From assembly GCA_032622095.1 (NCBI GenBank), contig CP136064.1, positions 175,910,247 through 175,974,246 of the forward strand: DNA of 64,000 nt, given 5' to 3'. Position numbers and translations under genes: made by a program. Below the pieces are notes generated by a model, which was not told where the DNA came from, did no database searches, and saw only the letters and a list, made by a program, of their open reading frames with translations. Position 1 is the first letter of the stretch; the number at the start of each line of letters is the position of its first letter. This DNA is from Siphonodentalium dalli. Its lineage: Eukaryota > Mollusca > Scaphopoda > Gadilida > Siphonodentaliidae. Below are positions 12,737-25,947 of this stretch, in pieces.

Positions 12737-13786
12737 TAGAGCTGGGACGGTTATGGGTTTTTCGTGACCGGTTATGAACGGCAAAAAAACGCGATTAACC
12801 GGTTAACCACATATTATAGGTACTATTATGGGTGGGTAAGCCCAGTATGCAGAACGGCGATGATTGTGATGCTCACTGACATGGTAAGTTTGAGAACGGC
12901 TCCTGCCCATTATACAAAGAAGTTGTCACCCATGACACACATAATCACATACCGGTACTGTAAAAACATATGTTTCGTGTTCAGTGACAACGTAGACCTA
13001 TGTGTTCCTACATGTGGCCAAACACAAAGAACTGGCCTCTTGGTTATGTAAACACACAGTGGGTATCATAATGGAGCAGAAGGGGGGAACTTGTCAATTA
13101 ACAAAAATGTCTTCCAAACTGCGTCAACTTTATTCACTCGAAACCAAAATATTCAAACACGTGCTTTTGTATACGTTTTTTAATTCGGCAAACCTCGTCA
13201 GATTCCGTCACCGTTTGCCCCCAGAGGTCACAGGTCGAGGAGTTCAGAATGCCGTTTTAGTAGAAATACAACTGCCTTGTCAGTGCTGTTAAATAATTAC
13301 TCACTGGCTTTTGTTAAACATGCAATTAGTCGCCATGTATGTAGACAATGGATGACGAATAAAGCGCCGGGCTTATTGTTTTCCTAATCAGTCCTAATCG
13401 GATTAAATCGGAACATTGATATAAACTATAGTCAGACTATAGATAACCCACATTGCCGCTTACATAATAACCAGGGCATTCCTGACTCCAAGCATACACT
13501 TTGTGAACAAGACGGCTGTCCTTTGATGTTTCGTTTTGACGTCGGCAGGCTGTGAAATGTAGCCTTCAAAGAGCCGACACACCGCGTTTGATGTTGTTCC
13601 GTCAATCTCGGATTCATTTTAATTGACGGAGACAGATTAACCCTCTTATAGCCAGTTATAGCTGACCATCACAGTGATCATACACTATAATAGTGATGTT
13701 ACGGTTAACCGACCACGGCAAATCCGTGACCGGTCACGGCCATAGTTGGTGGTTAACCGGTTAACCGCATAACCGTCCCAGCTCTA
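12737..13786. mobile_element. hAT-type MITE, 1050 bp, with 8-bp TSD
   Basis: The ends are TAGAGCTGGGACGGTTATG and its inverse CATAACCGTCCCAGCTCTA. Both flanks carry the exact 8-bp direct repeat GTAACCAC (12729-12736 and 13787-13794), diagnostic of hAT-like insertion. Further inside, 'aaccggttaacc' palindromes recur near both ends. No transposase domain is present, so it depends on an element elsewhere. Confidence 0.9.
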
Positions 13787-13889
13787 GTAACCACGTTCAA
13801 TTTACCGCTAACCGCCCTCCACCGCGAAGTGAAAACATGAGTGAAAAGGCGGCCTGCGGGAATTCACTTCGAGATTTATACCTTGTTTT

Positions 13890-14563
13890 GTTTTTACACC
13901 CTCTTTAAAAAAAAAAGGGGGTATACTGTTTTGCACCTGTCCGTCCGTCCGTACGTCCGTCCGATGTCTGTTCATGTCATAACTTGAACAGTAGTGCTCG
14001 GATCTCAATGAAATTTTGTATAGCTGTTCATTACTATGAGGGCATTCAATAGAGGGTTACATCGTTTTGTTCGGATTTTCCATTCTGGAGTTATTCATCT
14101 TTGTTTATCTGGAAATGTTGGCTTTTTGGTCCGTCTGGTGTCTGTTCATGTCGTAACTTCAACAGTTGTGCTGGGATCTCAATGAAATTTGGTCTGGATG
14201 TTCACTACTATGAGGACATTAAAAAGAGGGTTCCAATGTTCTGTTCTGCTTTTCCATTCTAGAGTTATTCATCTTTGTTTATCTGGAAATGTTGGTTGTT
14301 TGGTCCATCCAACTTTCTGTTCAGCTCATAACTTGAACAGTAATGCTCGGATCTCAATGAAATTTTGTATGGATGTTCACCACTATGAGGACATTTAATG
14401 GCACATTCAAATGATTTGTTTTGTTTTTATTGTTCTATAGTTACTCATCTTTGTTTATATGAAAATGCTGGTGTTTGGATCCATCTGTCTGAGTATAGCC
14501 CTCATAAGTTATAGATATGCCCACACGAGGCGGTATGCACCGGACGACAGTCCATCTCTTGTT
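13890..14563 (+). mobile_element. Helentron-like element, family III relative
   Basis: The head 'acaccctcttt' + A-run + 'agggggtatact' can fold back and is followed by a (CCGT/CTGT)n microsatellite, as in family III. The body has three ~150-bp repeats with 'catctttgtttatctggaa', 'gatctcaatgaaattt' and 'gttcactactatgaggaca'. It ends 'ccatctcttgttt', resembling the CTCTTGT ends of 30004-31079. Confidence 0.65.
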
Positions 14564-15127
14564 TAACTTGGTGTTGAAAAAAAAAATGCTAATTAACTTT
14601 TTATTACTGCCGACCTATATGTTTCACAATATACAGCAATTCAAATAAAAACAAAATCGTTTTGTGTCTGATATGTGCAATAATAATCAGTTGTTGATGC
14701 TTTATTGAATATTAAAACTTGGACATGGCTGTCGCAGATCAACATATTGTCAATTTCTGGGCAAGTAGCCGAATAAGTGGAATAATCTATATCAATTCCG
14801 GCTGGGGGTGCAAAACGAAACACGTGGTTTGAATAACTATTCTATTTCTCACGACAGAATCAGTGTACCAGTACTGGAATTGTCTTCTAATAATATTTTC
14901 AAATCCATCTGAACATACCAAAGATCTATTTATTGTGTCCAATTTCTGAATATTTATATTGATTGCGGTTTTTAATTCAACGTTGATCGAGTGGGAACAT
15001 AAAACAACGTGTTTGTAATTATGTTGCCAGTCGGAAGAGCTGGTCATTTGGGGGGGAGATTTTATGGAAGATCCGGACCAATCCATTGATAGCAGGATCG
15101 GGTCACTCAAGAGCCTCACCCAAATAA
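14564..15127. other. Unassigned, with one unrecognised minus frame
   Basis: A 110-codon minus frame (14787-15119) runs through this stretch. It shows no domain, no repeats and no obvious splice context. Because the area is not clearly a repeat it could be a fragment of an exon, but nothing supports that beyond length. Confidence 0.3.
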
Positions 15128-15640
15128 GGAAGATTTATCTCAACTTTACTTTGTAAAGTTTGAGCTATTGCCATGGCTTGGTATCCGTCGTCCGTGTGTG
15201 TGCGTCTGTCAACAATTTCCATTAACACAGGCTACAGGTTGTATCATGAAATTTGTTATAGCTGTTGACATTGACATGTAGATGGGAACGAGTCATTTTG
15301 AGGTCATTTGGCAAAAAAAACATGGCCGCTAGCGTACCACTCATCTTTGATTTCAATAGTCAATCCATTAGCACGGGCTACAGGTTGTACTCTTCATCTG
15401 ATCATCATGAATTTGTCATGGATGTTAATGTTGACATGTAGATGGGAACGAGTCATTTTGGTTTGGGGTCATTCGGCCATACAACATGGCCACTGGCAGC
15501 CATCTTTGATTTTACTCTTTGCATCACTAAACCTTTTGGCATGTGCTACAAGTCGTATCTTTGGTTGGATCATTATGACATTGGCATGTAGATGGGAACA
15601 AGGCAGTTTGGGGTCATTCAGCAAAAAGTCTTTCATGAAT
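15128..15640 (+). repeat. Family-I element, 5' part with intact head
   Basis: Begins with the 5' fold-back 'ctcaactttactttgtaaag' followed by 'tttgagctattgccatgg', then 'cgtccgtcgtccgtgtgtg' and 'gtcaacaatttcc'. This is the same head as the 42.3-kb copy. Three or so monomers follow. The 3' signature is missing, so the copy is truncated. Confidence 0.85.
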
Positions 15641-15969
15641 TGAAAGTTACATCATTTATATAGTCTGGCTTTGGCAGCTGAACATCAAAGATGCATGATG
15701 TCATCACTGGTGTTCCGACACCCAGGAAGCACGTGCATTGAGTCATCAGCAAAGATCAATGCAATCGATTGCAATGCAGTTCGGCCTTGTCTTTTAACAA
15801 CTGTCTGACTGGCTGGATGGTATCATCGTGGGTGTATATATACACAAAACTGTCATGGATACTCGAGCAAGGCATACATGTAAATCTGAACTAGCAACAC
15901 GCCGTTGCCAAGTTAAATTGGAGTAAACTCAGTGGATAAAGTTCCTATGAAATCGCATCGAACTGGTTT
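15641..15969. other. Unassigned sequence
   Basis: No gene or repeat recognised. Confidence 0.4.
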
Positions 15970-18038
15970 TTATGTTTACCCATACCATAGTATGGTAAAC
16001 ATAGTGTCGTTGCCCGGATTGACCACTCGTCGTCCGTCCGTCTGTCTGTCTGTCCGTCTGTCTGTCTGTCTGTCCGTAGACACTTTACGAGTAATGCGAT
16101 AACTCAAATATTTTCTATCCGATCGAAACCAAATTTTGTATATGGGTTTCTCAGCCAAAAATACAGATCGAGTTCGAATTTGGGTTTGATCCGAGTTTTT
16201 GTTACAGAGTTATGGCCCTTTTTCAACTTATAATTCACGCATTCTGCCATAACTCAATCATTTTGGTATTTGAGTTTCACAGACCAAAATACAGATCGAG
16301 TCCGAATATGGGTTTGATCCGATTAATTTTAAAGGAGTTATGACCCTTTTTCGAGAATTTTTTTTTTTTTTTTTTAAATTAAATTTTTTTTAGATTTAGC
16401 TTCTTGCTAAATTTAGCATATACAAATATTAAATTTTGTTTGAACTTTAAATAACAATAAAAAAAAATATTAAATAATAAAAAAAAATTGACATTTTCAT
16501 TTATTTTAGTTTTATACGATTAATTAGGTGTGATATCCTGTTTTGAATATATGAAGATTTTATTGCAATAGTTTCATGTAATATAATGATATCAATAAAT
16601 TACATGTGATCATCCAACATCCAGAGTATATGAGAGGATTTTTATAGATGTTGTCATTCCAAGTGAAATCTGTTATGACATGAGTGATGACATATGATAC
16701 AGAGCTCTGGTGGGTCAAGCAAGATAAACAACACTGGTGGCTGGCTGTTTGTTTATTCTAACTGTCAAATTGATTAATGGCAGCACAAGACTGGTGTTTT
16801 TCCTATTCTTGAAATTTCATTACAGGGTGATATAAGGGCCCCCCTCACCTATATAAGTGTCTTCTAAATTCCATTAATTTGCTTCAAAAATAATTAACCC
16901 TTTCCAAGGTTTCCATAGACAACATGCTATAATGTACATGGACTCTTCCTCATATCTCTTAATATCTATTGGGTATCTTTGCACACTATTCACTTCTATC
17001 AATTTTGGTATTGACTGATTAATTGATTTTTGAAAAATATATTAACCCTTCAGACACGTGCTTTCAATTTGAAATTAAAACAACAGCTGATAGCCAATAT
17101 GATTTATCTATGCAATGGGAAACAGGCAGATAAATATACATGACTATTGTAAGTGAAGACTTGTTTTGAAAACTAATATGGTAGATGTTAGTATTTCCAG
17201 GAACTTTATTTTCCCATTTGTTCACATTTTCATGGTTGATTGAATTTTAGGGGCCACAGAGCACTTAGAAGATTAACATTGAAGGTTGTGGCTTTTAGTG
17301 CCCAAGCTACTTGTAAAACATTGTAATGTGTGAAACCATTCAAATGAGGGCTAACTTACTATCTTTTATATGAACGATTTAGTGGTCATAGGGGCCAACA
17401 TCCCCATCATATTATGTCTGTATAACATTATATAGATAATACTTTTGAATTGTATAAACTACATATATTTTTGAAAACCATACACCCCTGTTATGAAACA
17501 CTTAATCTTATTTAATACACAGGTCAGATCTGATCTTATATCTGTCCATATTTGATAAACAAATAACTGGGGAGAATGGGGGAAGGGGGGGGGGTAATTA
17601 AAGTACCATTTAAATACGAGATGGAATCCCCTACATATATGTCATTCTAAGCAATTATAATTTCTCTTTAGAAGTGAATAATAAATTTTGAATATCTGGC
17701 ATGTCAAAAGTGGCAAAGATAGGGATTTATCACTTTTGCTTCTAATGAGTTAACTTAAACTCCTAAACATGTCTTCCGAAATCACTAAACCATTGGATCT
17801 CACAGTGAGAGGTCCTTGTGTGAATAGGGACAGAGTTATGAGATTTAAAACTACTCCTCCCCAACCCAAATACTTTAACCCTTTCTTAAGACAAATTATT
17901 TGAGCTTTTGATTTCAAGTTGGGTACTGATATATGGATTAATTCCTGTGATCATATCTTTGACAAATTATCAGTTATGGCTAGTCGCTATCGCCAAGGTA
18001 TGGGTTAAACATCTGCCGATCGTGATCGGCCTCTCGTT
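15970..18038 (+). mobile_element. Family-II Helentron-like element, copy a
   Basis: The 5' end is the palindrome GTTTACCATACTATGG/CCATAGTATGGTAAAC, followed by 'atagtgtcgttg', 'ccggattgaccactcgtcg' and a (CCGT/CTGT)n tract. The 3' end carries GGTATGGGTTAAAC, inverse of the 5' 'gtttacccatacc', then the hairpin GCCGATC-gt-GATCGGC and terminal 'ctctcgtt'. Subterminal inverted repeats plus a 3' hairpin is the Helentron/HINE plan. No Rep/helicase frame is present. Confidence 0.8.
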
Positions 18039-20262
18039 ATGTTTACCCATACCATAGTATGGTAAACATAGTGTCGTTGTCCGGATTGACCACTCGTCGT
18101 TCGTTCGTCCGTCTGTCCATAGACACTTTACGAGTAATGCGATAACTCAAACATTTTCTATCCGATCGGAACAAAATTTTGTATTTGGGTTTCTCAGCCC
18201 AAAATACAGATCGAGTTCGAATTTGGGTTTGATCCGAGTTTTTGTTACAGAGTTATGGCACTTTTTCGACTTAGAATTCACGCATTCTGCCATAACTCAA
18301 ACATTTTTTATCTGATTGGAACCAAATTTGGTATGTTAGTTTCACAGCCGAAAATACAGATCGAGTTCGAATATGGGTTTGATCCGATTTATTTTAAAGG
18401 AGTTATGACCCTTTTTCGAAGAAAAAAAAGTTGATTTTTTTTTTTTTTTTTTTAGATTTATTTTTTACTTTTATAATAATGATAAAAAAAATGTTATTGA
18501 CTCTTTCATTTGTTTTCATTTAGATATTGATGATTATGATACAAGTTGATAAAAAGGTTCCCAATGTGTCCCTTTAAATATTCAGTAATGAACCCATAAA
18601 TTAATAGTGTTAATGTGCCATTACAGGACCGAGCCGTTTTTGCATACAGCACCGACCCCCCATTAATGTCAAGTAGCAGTTAAATAACAGAATTCCTCCT
18701 GATATCTGATAAAAAACACATGTGTAGTTCACAATATTGGAGTGTACTATATAGACTGACACTGGTTAATAGAATGTTATTTATTTGGTGATAGACTGTA
18801 TCCCACAGACCAGTTAATTATGATGGACAGTCTGTGAAAGATTTCCTGATAAAACAGTGCTTTTTAAAGTTTGCTGGATGCTGCATTGCACAGCTGAATA
18901 TATAACTCTACAGATGGTCTGAGGTCATTATAAATGTTATGGTATTAATAGAGATGCCAGCATCAATATAAACAATGTCTGTGATTTGTTGACAGCTCTG
19001 CTATATAATTGATATTAATGGGTCAGCAGTGAGGTGTCTTTATCTTGATGGGTGTTGTTGGTAGAATTTGAGATATTATCATTGTAAACTTAAATTGGAC
19101 TCTCTTAACCCAAGTATTCCATGTCCAGGTCCAGGGACCAGCCTAGACCATATTTTCAGGGCGAAATGACTTCGCCCTACTATAAAAATAAGGCGAAGTG
19201 GCCGTTCTATAGGGCGAAGTGAGTCTACAAAACTTAAATTGAACAGTACTACGACAGGAGTCGCTATAGAACGAAAATAGGAGAGATGTAATATGTCAAT
19301 TAAACTTATGAAACAATGGTTGAAATATGGAGTCTTTATGTTCACTTCATGACCCTAATAACTATTAATAATACCCAAACATAATTGTGAGAGGATAGCA
19401 GCATTTTATATCGTAATTGTGGGAGAATGACAAGATTTTATTTCATATTTTTCGGGTTTTTAAAAATGCCAACAATATTTATCAAACCGAAACAAAATGA
19501 AATCATGAACACCTTCACTGCGCTCTATTAGTAATCCCGTTTGAAAATTTAATATGCTTCACATCTGAATTTGTTTTAAAATTTCTTTAACCAAACTCCA
19601 TAGAGGGAGTGATGAACTGACACATTGTGAGAGCTGTGAGTTGTAATCTTCATTGTAAGGTGTGGTAATCACGGTAATCTAAAAATCACAACAACCAGAT
19701 TAACACTTGAGGCCCGACGATGTTTTCACAGCTGCCAGTAATCAGACTCCGTTGTCAACATGCTTCCAGATTGGAGCAATACAGGTGTTAATTGTTTTAC
19801 AACACCCTGATAGTGGAGTATTGTGTGCAATCACTGTTGACAGTTGTAAATTATCATAAATTATTTGGGGAATTTTGCCGATTTTCGTCAGTCAACTTTG
19901 GAATTTTCAGGGCGACTTGAACTTCGCCCGACTGCAAAAATAAGGCGAAGCGGACGGCGCTAGGGCGAAGAAGTCGCCCACGTCGCCCTCTCGGCTGGTC
20001 CCTGTCCAGGTCACCTTTTTCACATTTAACTCAAGTCTGTGGTGGTGCAGCATTACAGATGCTGTCCCAGTGCATTCTCTTATATAAATGCGAGTGACCC
20101 ATAAATTCCAATAATTTGTTTTATGTACATTTGTCTATAATAGTACATAACAGTATACTCTATAATTCAACATCAAAACTCTCATTTATGATTCCGATCA
20201 TAGTAATTTACTATTGCCAAGGGATGGGTTAACATCTGCCGATCGTGATCGGCCTCTCGTTT
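18039..20262 (+). mobile_element. Family-II Helentron-like element, copy b
   Basis: Starts immediately where copy a ends ('ctctcgtt|atgtttaccc') in the same orientation. The same head and the same hairpin tail ('gccgatcgtgatcggcctct' at 20238-20257) are present. The first ~400 bp match copy a closely; the middle differs. It is interrupted by the hAT-type element at 19132-20004. Confidence 0.8.
19132..20004. mobile_element. hAT-type MITE, 873 bp, nested in family II
   Basis: The ends CAGGGACCAGCC and GGCTGGTCCCTG are inverted, and each is flanked by the exact 8-bp duplication TCCAGGTC (19124-19131 and 20005-20012). Subterminal 'cagggcga'/'tcgccct' and 'aaaaataaggcgaag' blocks repeat at both ends. 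There is no transposase frame. Confidence 0.9.
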
Positions 20263-20946
20263 CATGCAGTCAGACTCATTTACAACATACTGCATGGCTA
20301 AGTTCTCAGAATTTTATTATTTTTAATTTTAAGTTGAACAGAAAACACTGTTGTCAGCTTGTTATACATAATGTTCATGAAACTTCACAATTGTGTTTAA
20401 CTATCGTCAGTTGTCCTTATAGATGATGCCTGTTAGATGTCGGATATATTTATATTAGCATTCATCTAAAAGCCCCGAAGAACACCCAGTAGTTAGACTG
20501 TTAAAATACCTGAGTCACATGACCCGATATTTGCCAATGCCATGCTAGAATGACAATAAAAAGATGCTGCAATTTGAAGGTTCAAAAATATATACCCTTT
20601 GTTCAATCAACAAACGTGAACGATAACAAATCAGGTATAACCAGTCGCGACTACAATGCAAACAGGTCAAGTATGTCACGTCTATTTATAAAACTGTGAT
20701 CTTTAGTTTACTGTGTCATCATCAACATGTGGCTTATTACCATTCGTGCGTTTATTGGTGATTAACATTCGTTTAATACAAGCTTTGTCTGCATGTGTAA
20801 TCATTAAATAAGATCAACCATTTCAGCACTAGACCAAATGATCAAACTACCAACAGTAAAATAAATAAATCAGTAATTCCCCAATGGTTGGTGTCCATAG
20901 TTGGTACACAAACATGGACAGAGACCATGTCAATGAACTCCTTTTT
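20263..20946. other. Unassigned sequence
   Basis: AT-rich spacer between two family-II copies. No coding frame with recognisable content. Confidence 0.4.
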
Positions 20947-23834
20947 ATGTGTACCCATACCATGTACTGTAAAAGTACATTTATTCGTGGGGGTCCAATT
21001 TTCGTGGTTTCCGTGGTTGCTGCTAACCACGAAATTAAAAACCCCACGAAAAATTAATCTTCGAAACTAGATCGTTTTTGAGAAATAAGAAATGTCACGT
21101 GGGAGGTAACTCTATTGTCCCAGGGAGGTAACTCTATCAAACTGGGAGTACATTAATGAAAGAGTAGCTACGGTCTAATTACAATGTTTAATCACATACT
21201 TGCCATGTTTTCTTTTTCGAGATTGTTGACAGGAATTGGAGCCGAGTTTGTTGTCAACATAATCGTTAGCTACTTGCATAAGTAGAGCAGTAACATGATC
21301 CAAACTATTGTTCGGATCATGTAAATCAAGGAGTTGTAGGAGGACGAAAATCAATCTTACCACCTTGTAACCAGCTTTGAGAGACATATTTGCATTATTT
21401 GGGGTTGTATTTCATATGGTGCAGACAAATAGATGTTGGCTTCGGTAAATAATCCCCAGTCTCACACTGATTGTGTTGAGAATTAAGCGAGTACTTTCAT
21501 CTAGCTTTTGTATGCTTAAGTTAAGTAATACAATCCCGTCGTTAATATTCTCGATAGCCGGCAACAAAAGCTTATACACGGGACGTGCTAATTACGCCTG
21601 CGGTGCGGATGCGCAATTACCGATGGCTCATCGAGGTGTCTACACTTCTATCAGTTCGATTTGATTGTTTGTTATTGGGGATTTGGAGGTGACATTTAGC
21701 ACCGGCGGAACCACAAATTTACGAACCCACGAAAAAGTCATGAATGGCTGAACCACGAAAATTGATACCAACGAATTTAAAGCCATTCACAGTATGGTAC
21801 ACATAATGCCGACGTCCGGATCAACCATCCGTCGTTCGCCCGTCCGTCTGTCTGTCCATCTGTCTGTCTGACCGTAGAAACTTGCTATCCGATTCGATTA
21901 CTCAAATATTTTTTATCGGATCGTGTTCAAATTTTATGTACATGTTTATGATGACACACTCCTCACCTGTATACTTTTTGGTATCGATCGGTTGATTGGT
22001 TTAGAAATTATTAACACTTTACATCCGCACATAGGCATGAGCTATCCATCCGATGCTGTAACCAAAGTATTTTTTGTCTGATTTTTTTCATATTTGATAT
22101 GTAGGTTTATGATGACACACCCCTCACCTGTATAGTTTTTGGTATCGATTAGTTGATCAGTTTAGAAAATAATTAACCCTTCACACACATGCTATCCAAT
22201 GCATCTAAGTCAAACAATTTTCTTCTGATATGCCTCATATTTCTTACCTAGGTTTTTCTTAGTACGTCTTTATCTGTATGGTTTTTGGTATCGTTTAGTT
22301 AACCCTTTGTGCTCTTGTTTTTAAATAGAATTAATCCAAGCTGTATTGACTTTAATATTTTTCATCTGATCAGCACCAAATTTGGTACATATGGTCCTCA
22401 CCCCGAAATACAAATGAGGTTCGAATTTGAGTTTGATCGGGTATATTTTAACAGAGTTATGGCCATTTAAAATTAAAGTGACTGATAATGTAATTTAATA
22501 ATGCCTGCTCTGTAGGCTCTGTGAGAAGAGAAGCTCTCACATAACAGTCAGTGGATTATTAGCAATGTTTATCTGGACACTAGATAGAGATAAAATATCA
22601 TGGCTGGCAGAGTCTGTTGATAAAACCTGTCAAAACTGATTGATGACTCTCTGGCTAGTTCTGCTTTTCTGTGCAATTTTGAGTTAACCCCTTTGTTGTA
22701 ATAGGTTCATGACATTAGGGACTGGCTTATTGTATGGGTTTTGCTAAATCCAATGACATGCTTTTTATAGACTTTTTTGTGTTTATCAGTTCACTAGTTT
22801 GGGTCAGATTAACCTCATTCTATCCCATTTCATAACTCAAATATTTCCATTGATTATGTTTATAGTTCTTGGCATAGTTTATGATAACACACCCCTAACC
22901 TGCATAGTGAGGGTCATTTGGTTTATTTGCTTAAAAATATTAACATCCTCCACCAATCCTGTTGACACAATGTGATAACTAGATATTTTTCACATGATCA
23001 CTATATATATATATAATTGCATCCATGTTAATGATGATACATTCTTCACCTGTATAGATTTTGGTATCGATTGGTTTGAAGATATTAACCATAACTTTAA
23101 TTATATTTCCGCTGTTTACATTATATCTTTCCAATGTTCAGCTTAGAAGAAAATTAACCCTACCCATTCCATGGTCATACAGTATGCTATCCAATGTAAT
23201 GAATCTATTTTCAATCTGACCAATCTCATACTAGTACCTCTAGCTATCTAAAAATTCAGCATCAAAATATTTTATATCGAATCATTAGCAATCATTTTAT
23301 ATCCAGGTCTATACATCCCTCACTTGTACAGTTGTTCATGTATTGATTGTTTTTTAATGCAAATTATTAACCCTTTTCTCCCATCTAAATGATCCCATGA
23401 ATTTTTAATATGCAGCTAACACAAAACATAAGAAAAAAATAGCAATAATAAAAAAAACATAATATGTTATGTCTCACATTCCCATGTGATAAGCAAATAA
23501 ATGGAGTTGCTATGATGTTTATCTACTTAATATCTTAACTATTTTGTCTTTAACTGCTATGGTGTATCTTTCTGACTATGGATTTAGCTTAATTAGATTT
23601 ATCACTCTATAAGACATATCTGGTTGAAATCGAATGCCACATCCATGTTCCTATTGTGCTTATGTGAGCAAGGTGCCCAGTAAGTCTGATTCCACTTGTG
23701 ACCTCAATAGTAAGGTGTGAATTGTTGAAACTTTTCCACTCATGAAAAGGTTGGTGTAAGGATTTATTAAAATAGCTAATCGGTATCGCCAAGGTATGGG
23801 TTAAACATCTGCCGATCGTGATCGGCCTCTCGTT
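20947..23834 (+). mobile_element. Family-II Helentron-like element, copy c
   Basis: The head 'gtgtacccataccat' is split by a TA-flanked insertion and continues as 'agtatggtacacataatg', 'ccggatcaaccatccgtcg' and a CTGT tract. The body holds ~150-165 bp repeats of 'cacctgtat', 'tttttggtatcgat' and 'attaaccct'. The tail has GGTATGGGTTAAAC, the GCCGATC/GATCGGC hairpin and 'ctctcgtt' at 23796-23834. Confidence 0.8.
20967..21792. mobile_element. TA-flanked MITE, 826 bp, nested in family II
   Basis: The left end CTGTAAAAGTACATTTATTC and right end matching CTGTGAATGGC on the other strand are inverted, with a second inverted block 'aattttcgtggtt'. Both flanks are TA (20965-20966, 21793-21794). Removing it restores the 'accat..tatggta' palindrome of family II. 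A TA duplication suits the Tc1/mariner group, but the assignment is tentative. Confidence 0.75.
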
Positions 23835-24946
23835 TGCAGATTGGCAAAAACACATCGCCTCCCGTCATTAACCTCTGTACAAAATGGGAGGTAGTGTCAC
23901 TGCGGTTCATTACTGCAGGTCACCACATTACTAGCATTCGTTACCACGAGTAACAGCAAACATTGCAGTAGGAGGTTGTGCAACCATGATTCGGCGGTAT
24001 CTCGCGGTATTGCACCAGAGTATTCACTCATGTACACCCCCGTTAAAGTAGGTTGCTTATTGAGATCATATCTGTATATGTGGTATGCTAAATCAAAACT
24101 GTTACAGTGATTTGTCAACAAACATCGCTAATCGTGTAGTAATTAAGTTGAGATATTTTATTCTGAATATGATTTTAATTATATTTTTCAATGCTTTTGA
24201 CCTTTTCCAATGTTTGCCATCTAGTTATGATTTAATTTTTGTATCTTATTGGATTTTTATTGGTAATTCCACTGTAACAGTAATGTTTACATACAAATGG
24301 TTTTTCATGCAAAATCTCTTTATTGGAAAGTTATTAGTATTGAACATAATAAAAAAAATCATCTATTTTTTTATGGTAGTTATTTGATGGACTTTCATGT
24401 TATTTCGCATGAACCCACTTCAAAGTCCCTTTATCTACATTCAGAATAATTATTGATTTGCCTATTGACAATCTATTCGATGCTAGTTATTTTGCTCCGT
24501 GAAGTTTACAGGCTTATCATTAAGATTTATATAACAATATGAGCAGCGTTTTCCTTCCACTATAGCAAATTTTCCTTGCCAGCATGGTTCTTGTGCTTAA
24601 TATCTTAATATCTTCATGACAAATGCTGTCTGTACAAGAGAGTGCTAGCCTTTGTTTATTAAGAGTAACATCACTGCTATTTACGAGGGATACCTATATA
24701 CTCCCCCATGACACATTTAGAATCAAACAATAACAGGTTTTCACACGCCTCTTTCGGAACAATGTGACGATCAGCAGGCCTTGAAGCCATGACAAAAGGG
24801 CTTTGAGAAAGAAGCTCTAATCAATGTTTTACTTATTGTTCTAAAAATGGTATTTTGTCTGAGGTAGGCGTTGGAGACAATTCCTATAGAGTAGAATTCT
24901 TCACTCCTCTTTTCAAATATCATTCACTGACGTGTTAGATTCAGAC
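23835..24946. other. AT-rich sequence, nothing recognised
   Basis: The 100-residue plus frame at 24085-24387 is a hydrophobic translation of AT-rich DNA with no domain. I do not treat it as a gene. Confidence 0.45.
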
Positions 24947-25260
24947 TGACATTCAAGGATTTGAAAAAAAAATAACAAAAATATTCTTGTTTACATTTCG
25001 GATAGCAAGGTAATATATGGCACCTACTATCGGGCTCAAAATAAAATATTCTTATTTATGTTTTTGGATGGCAATGTTCAGACTTTGACATTCAAGGATT
25101 TGAAAAAAATAACAAAAATATTCTTGTTTAAATTTTCGGATGGCAAGGTAATATATGACATCTACTATCGGGCTCCAAATTAAATATTCCTGTTTATGTT
25201 TTTGAATTGCAAGGTAATAAATATGATAAATGGTATCTACTCTTGGGCTCAAAAATTGTG
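24947..25260 (+). repeat. ~139-bp tandem repeat with ~65-bp subunits
   Basis: 'gacattcaaggatttgaaaa' recurs 139 bases apart. Within each unit 'aaatattc(t)tgttta', 'ggatggcaa' and 'ctactatcgggctc' recur at about half that spacing. About 2.2 units are present. Confidence 0.8.
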
Positions 25261-25467
25261 GTTTGATGGAGTCTGGCTCATTCACTTTAAATTGTTTCTA
25301 TTTTCACTGAGTTTGGTTTAGGTAATATAGTGGAGTCGCTTAGCACACAATAACAGAAGTATCGTTCACTTCCGGATTAAAGCACCAAACTTCGCACATA
25401 TATTGTCCACTATATCCCTGATCATAATCCAGCTGGTTCCAGCTTTCGGTTAAGTGGAATCTGTTAA

Positions 25468-25947
25468 AGGTACTCAATCCAATAAACCTCCTCTCAATTA
25501 CTATTTTAATGGCTTCGGGGGTCAAAAATATTTGATTCGAGTCGAGGAAGTCGCCCATCAAAGCTCAGATTTTTTAGATATCGATTTTAGAAATCTATTA
25601 TTTTTCATTATCGGGAATACTTTCTGGCCCAGAACTCAGTCAAAATTGCGTTATTATTACCACTTGATTTTAGAGTTATCCATCCTTGTCTGTTTGAAAA
25701 GTGTTTTGGTGTACACATCTCGCGCAGGTTACGAAACTGACGGCAATTATTAGTACTCATCTCGAGAAATTAACAAATTTCAAAAATCAATATCTAATAA
25801 CTCTGAGCTTTGTTTGATGGGTTCCTCGACTCGAATCAAATATTTTTTACCCCCAAAGCCAAAGAAATAGTAATATAGGACCCTCTGATCGGATTGTTGT
25901 TGTTGGAATCTGTTGAGATGGGGACCCTCTGTTCGGATTGAGTACCT
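25468..25947 (-). mobile_element. TTAA-flanked MITE (AGGTACTCAA family), 480 bp
   Basis: The ends AGGTACTCAATCC and GGATTGAGTACCT are inverted, flanked by TTAA at 25464-25467 and 25948-25951. Inner boxes 'aaaatatttgattcgagtcg' and 'cccaaagcca' mirror each other. Same family as 32744 and 40641 but in opposite orientation. TTAA targeting is typical of piggyBac-type transposases; none is encoded here. Confidence 0.85.

Noticed and set aside
14787-15119. 110-codon minus frame
   Set aside because: No recognisable domain; kept only as a note in the unassigned region.
24085-24387. 100-codon plus frame resembling a membrane protein
   Set aside because: Poly-Ile/Phe/Leu translation of AT-rich sequence, no family signature or splice context.
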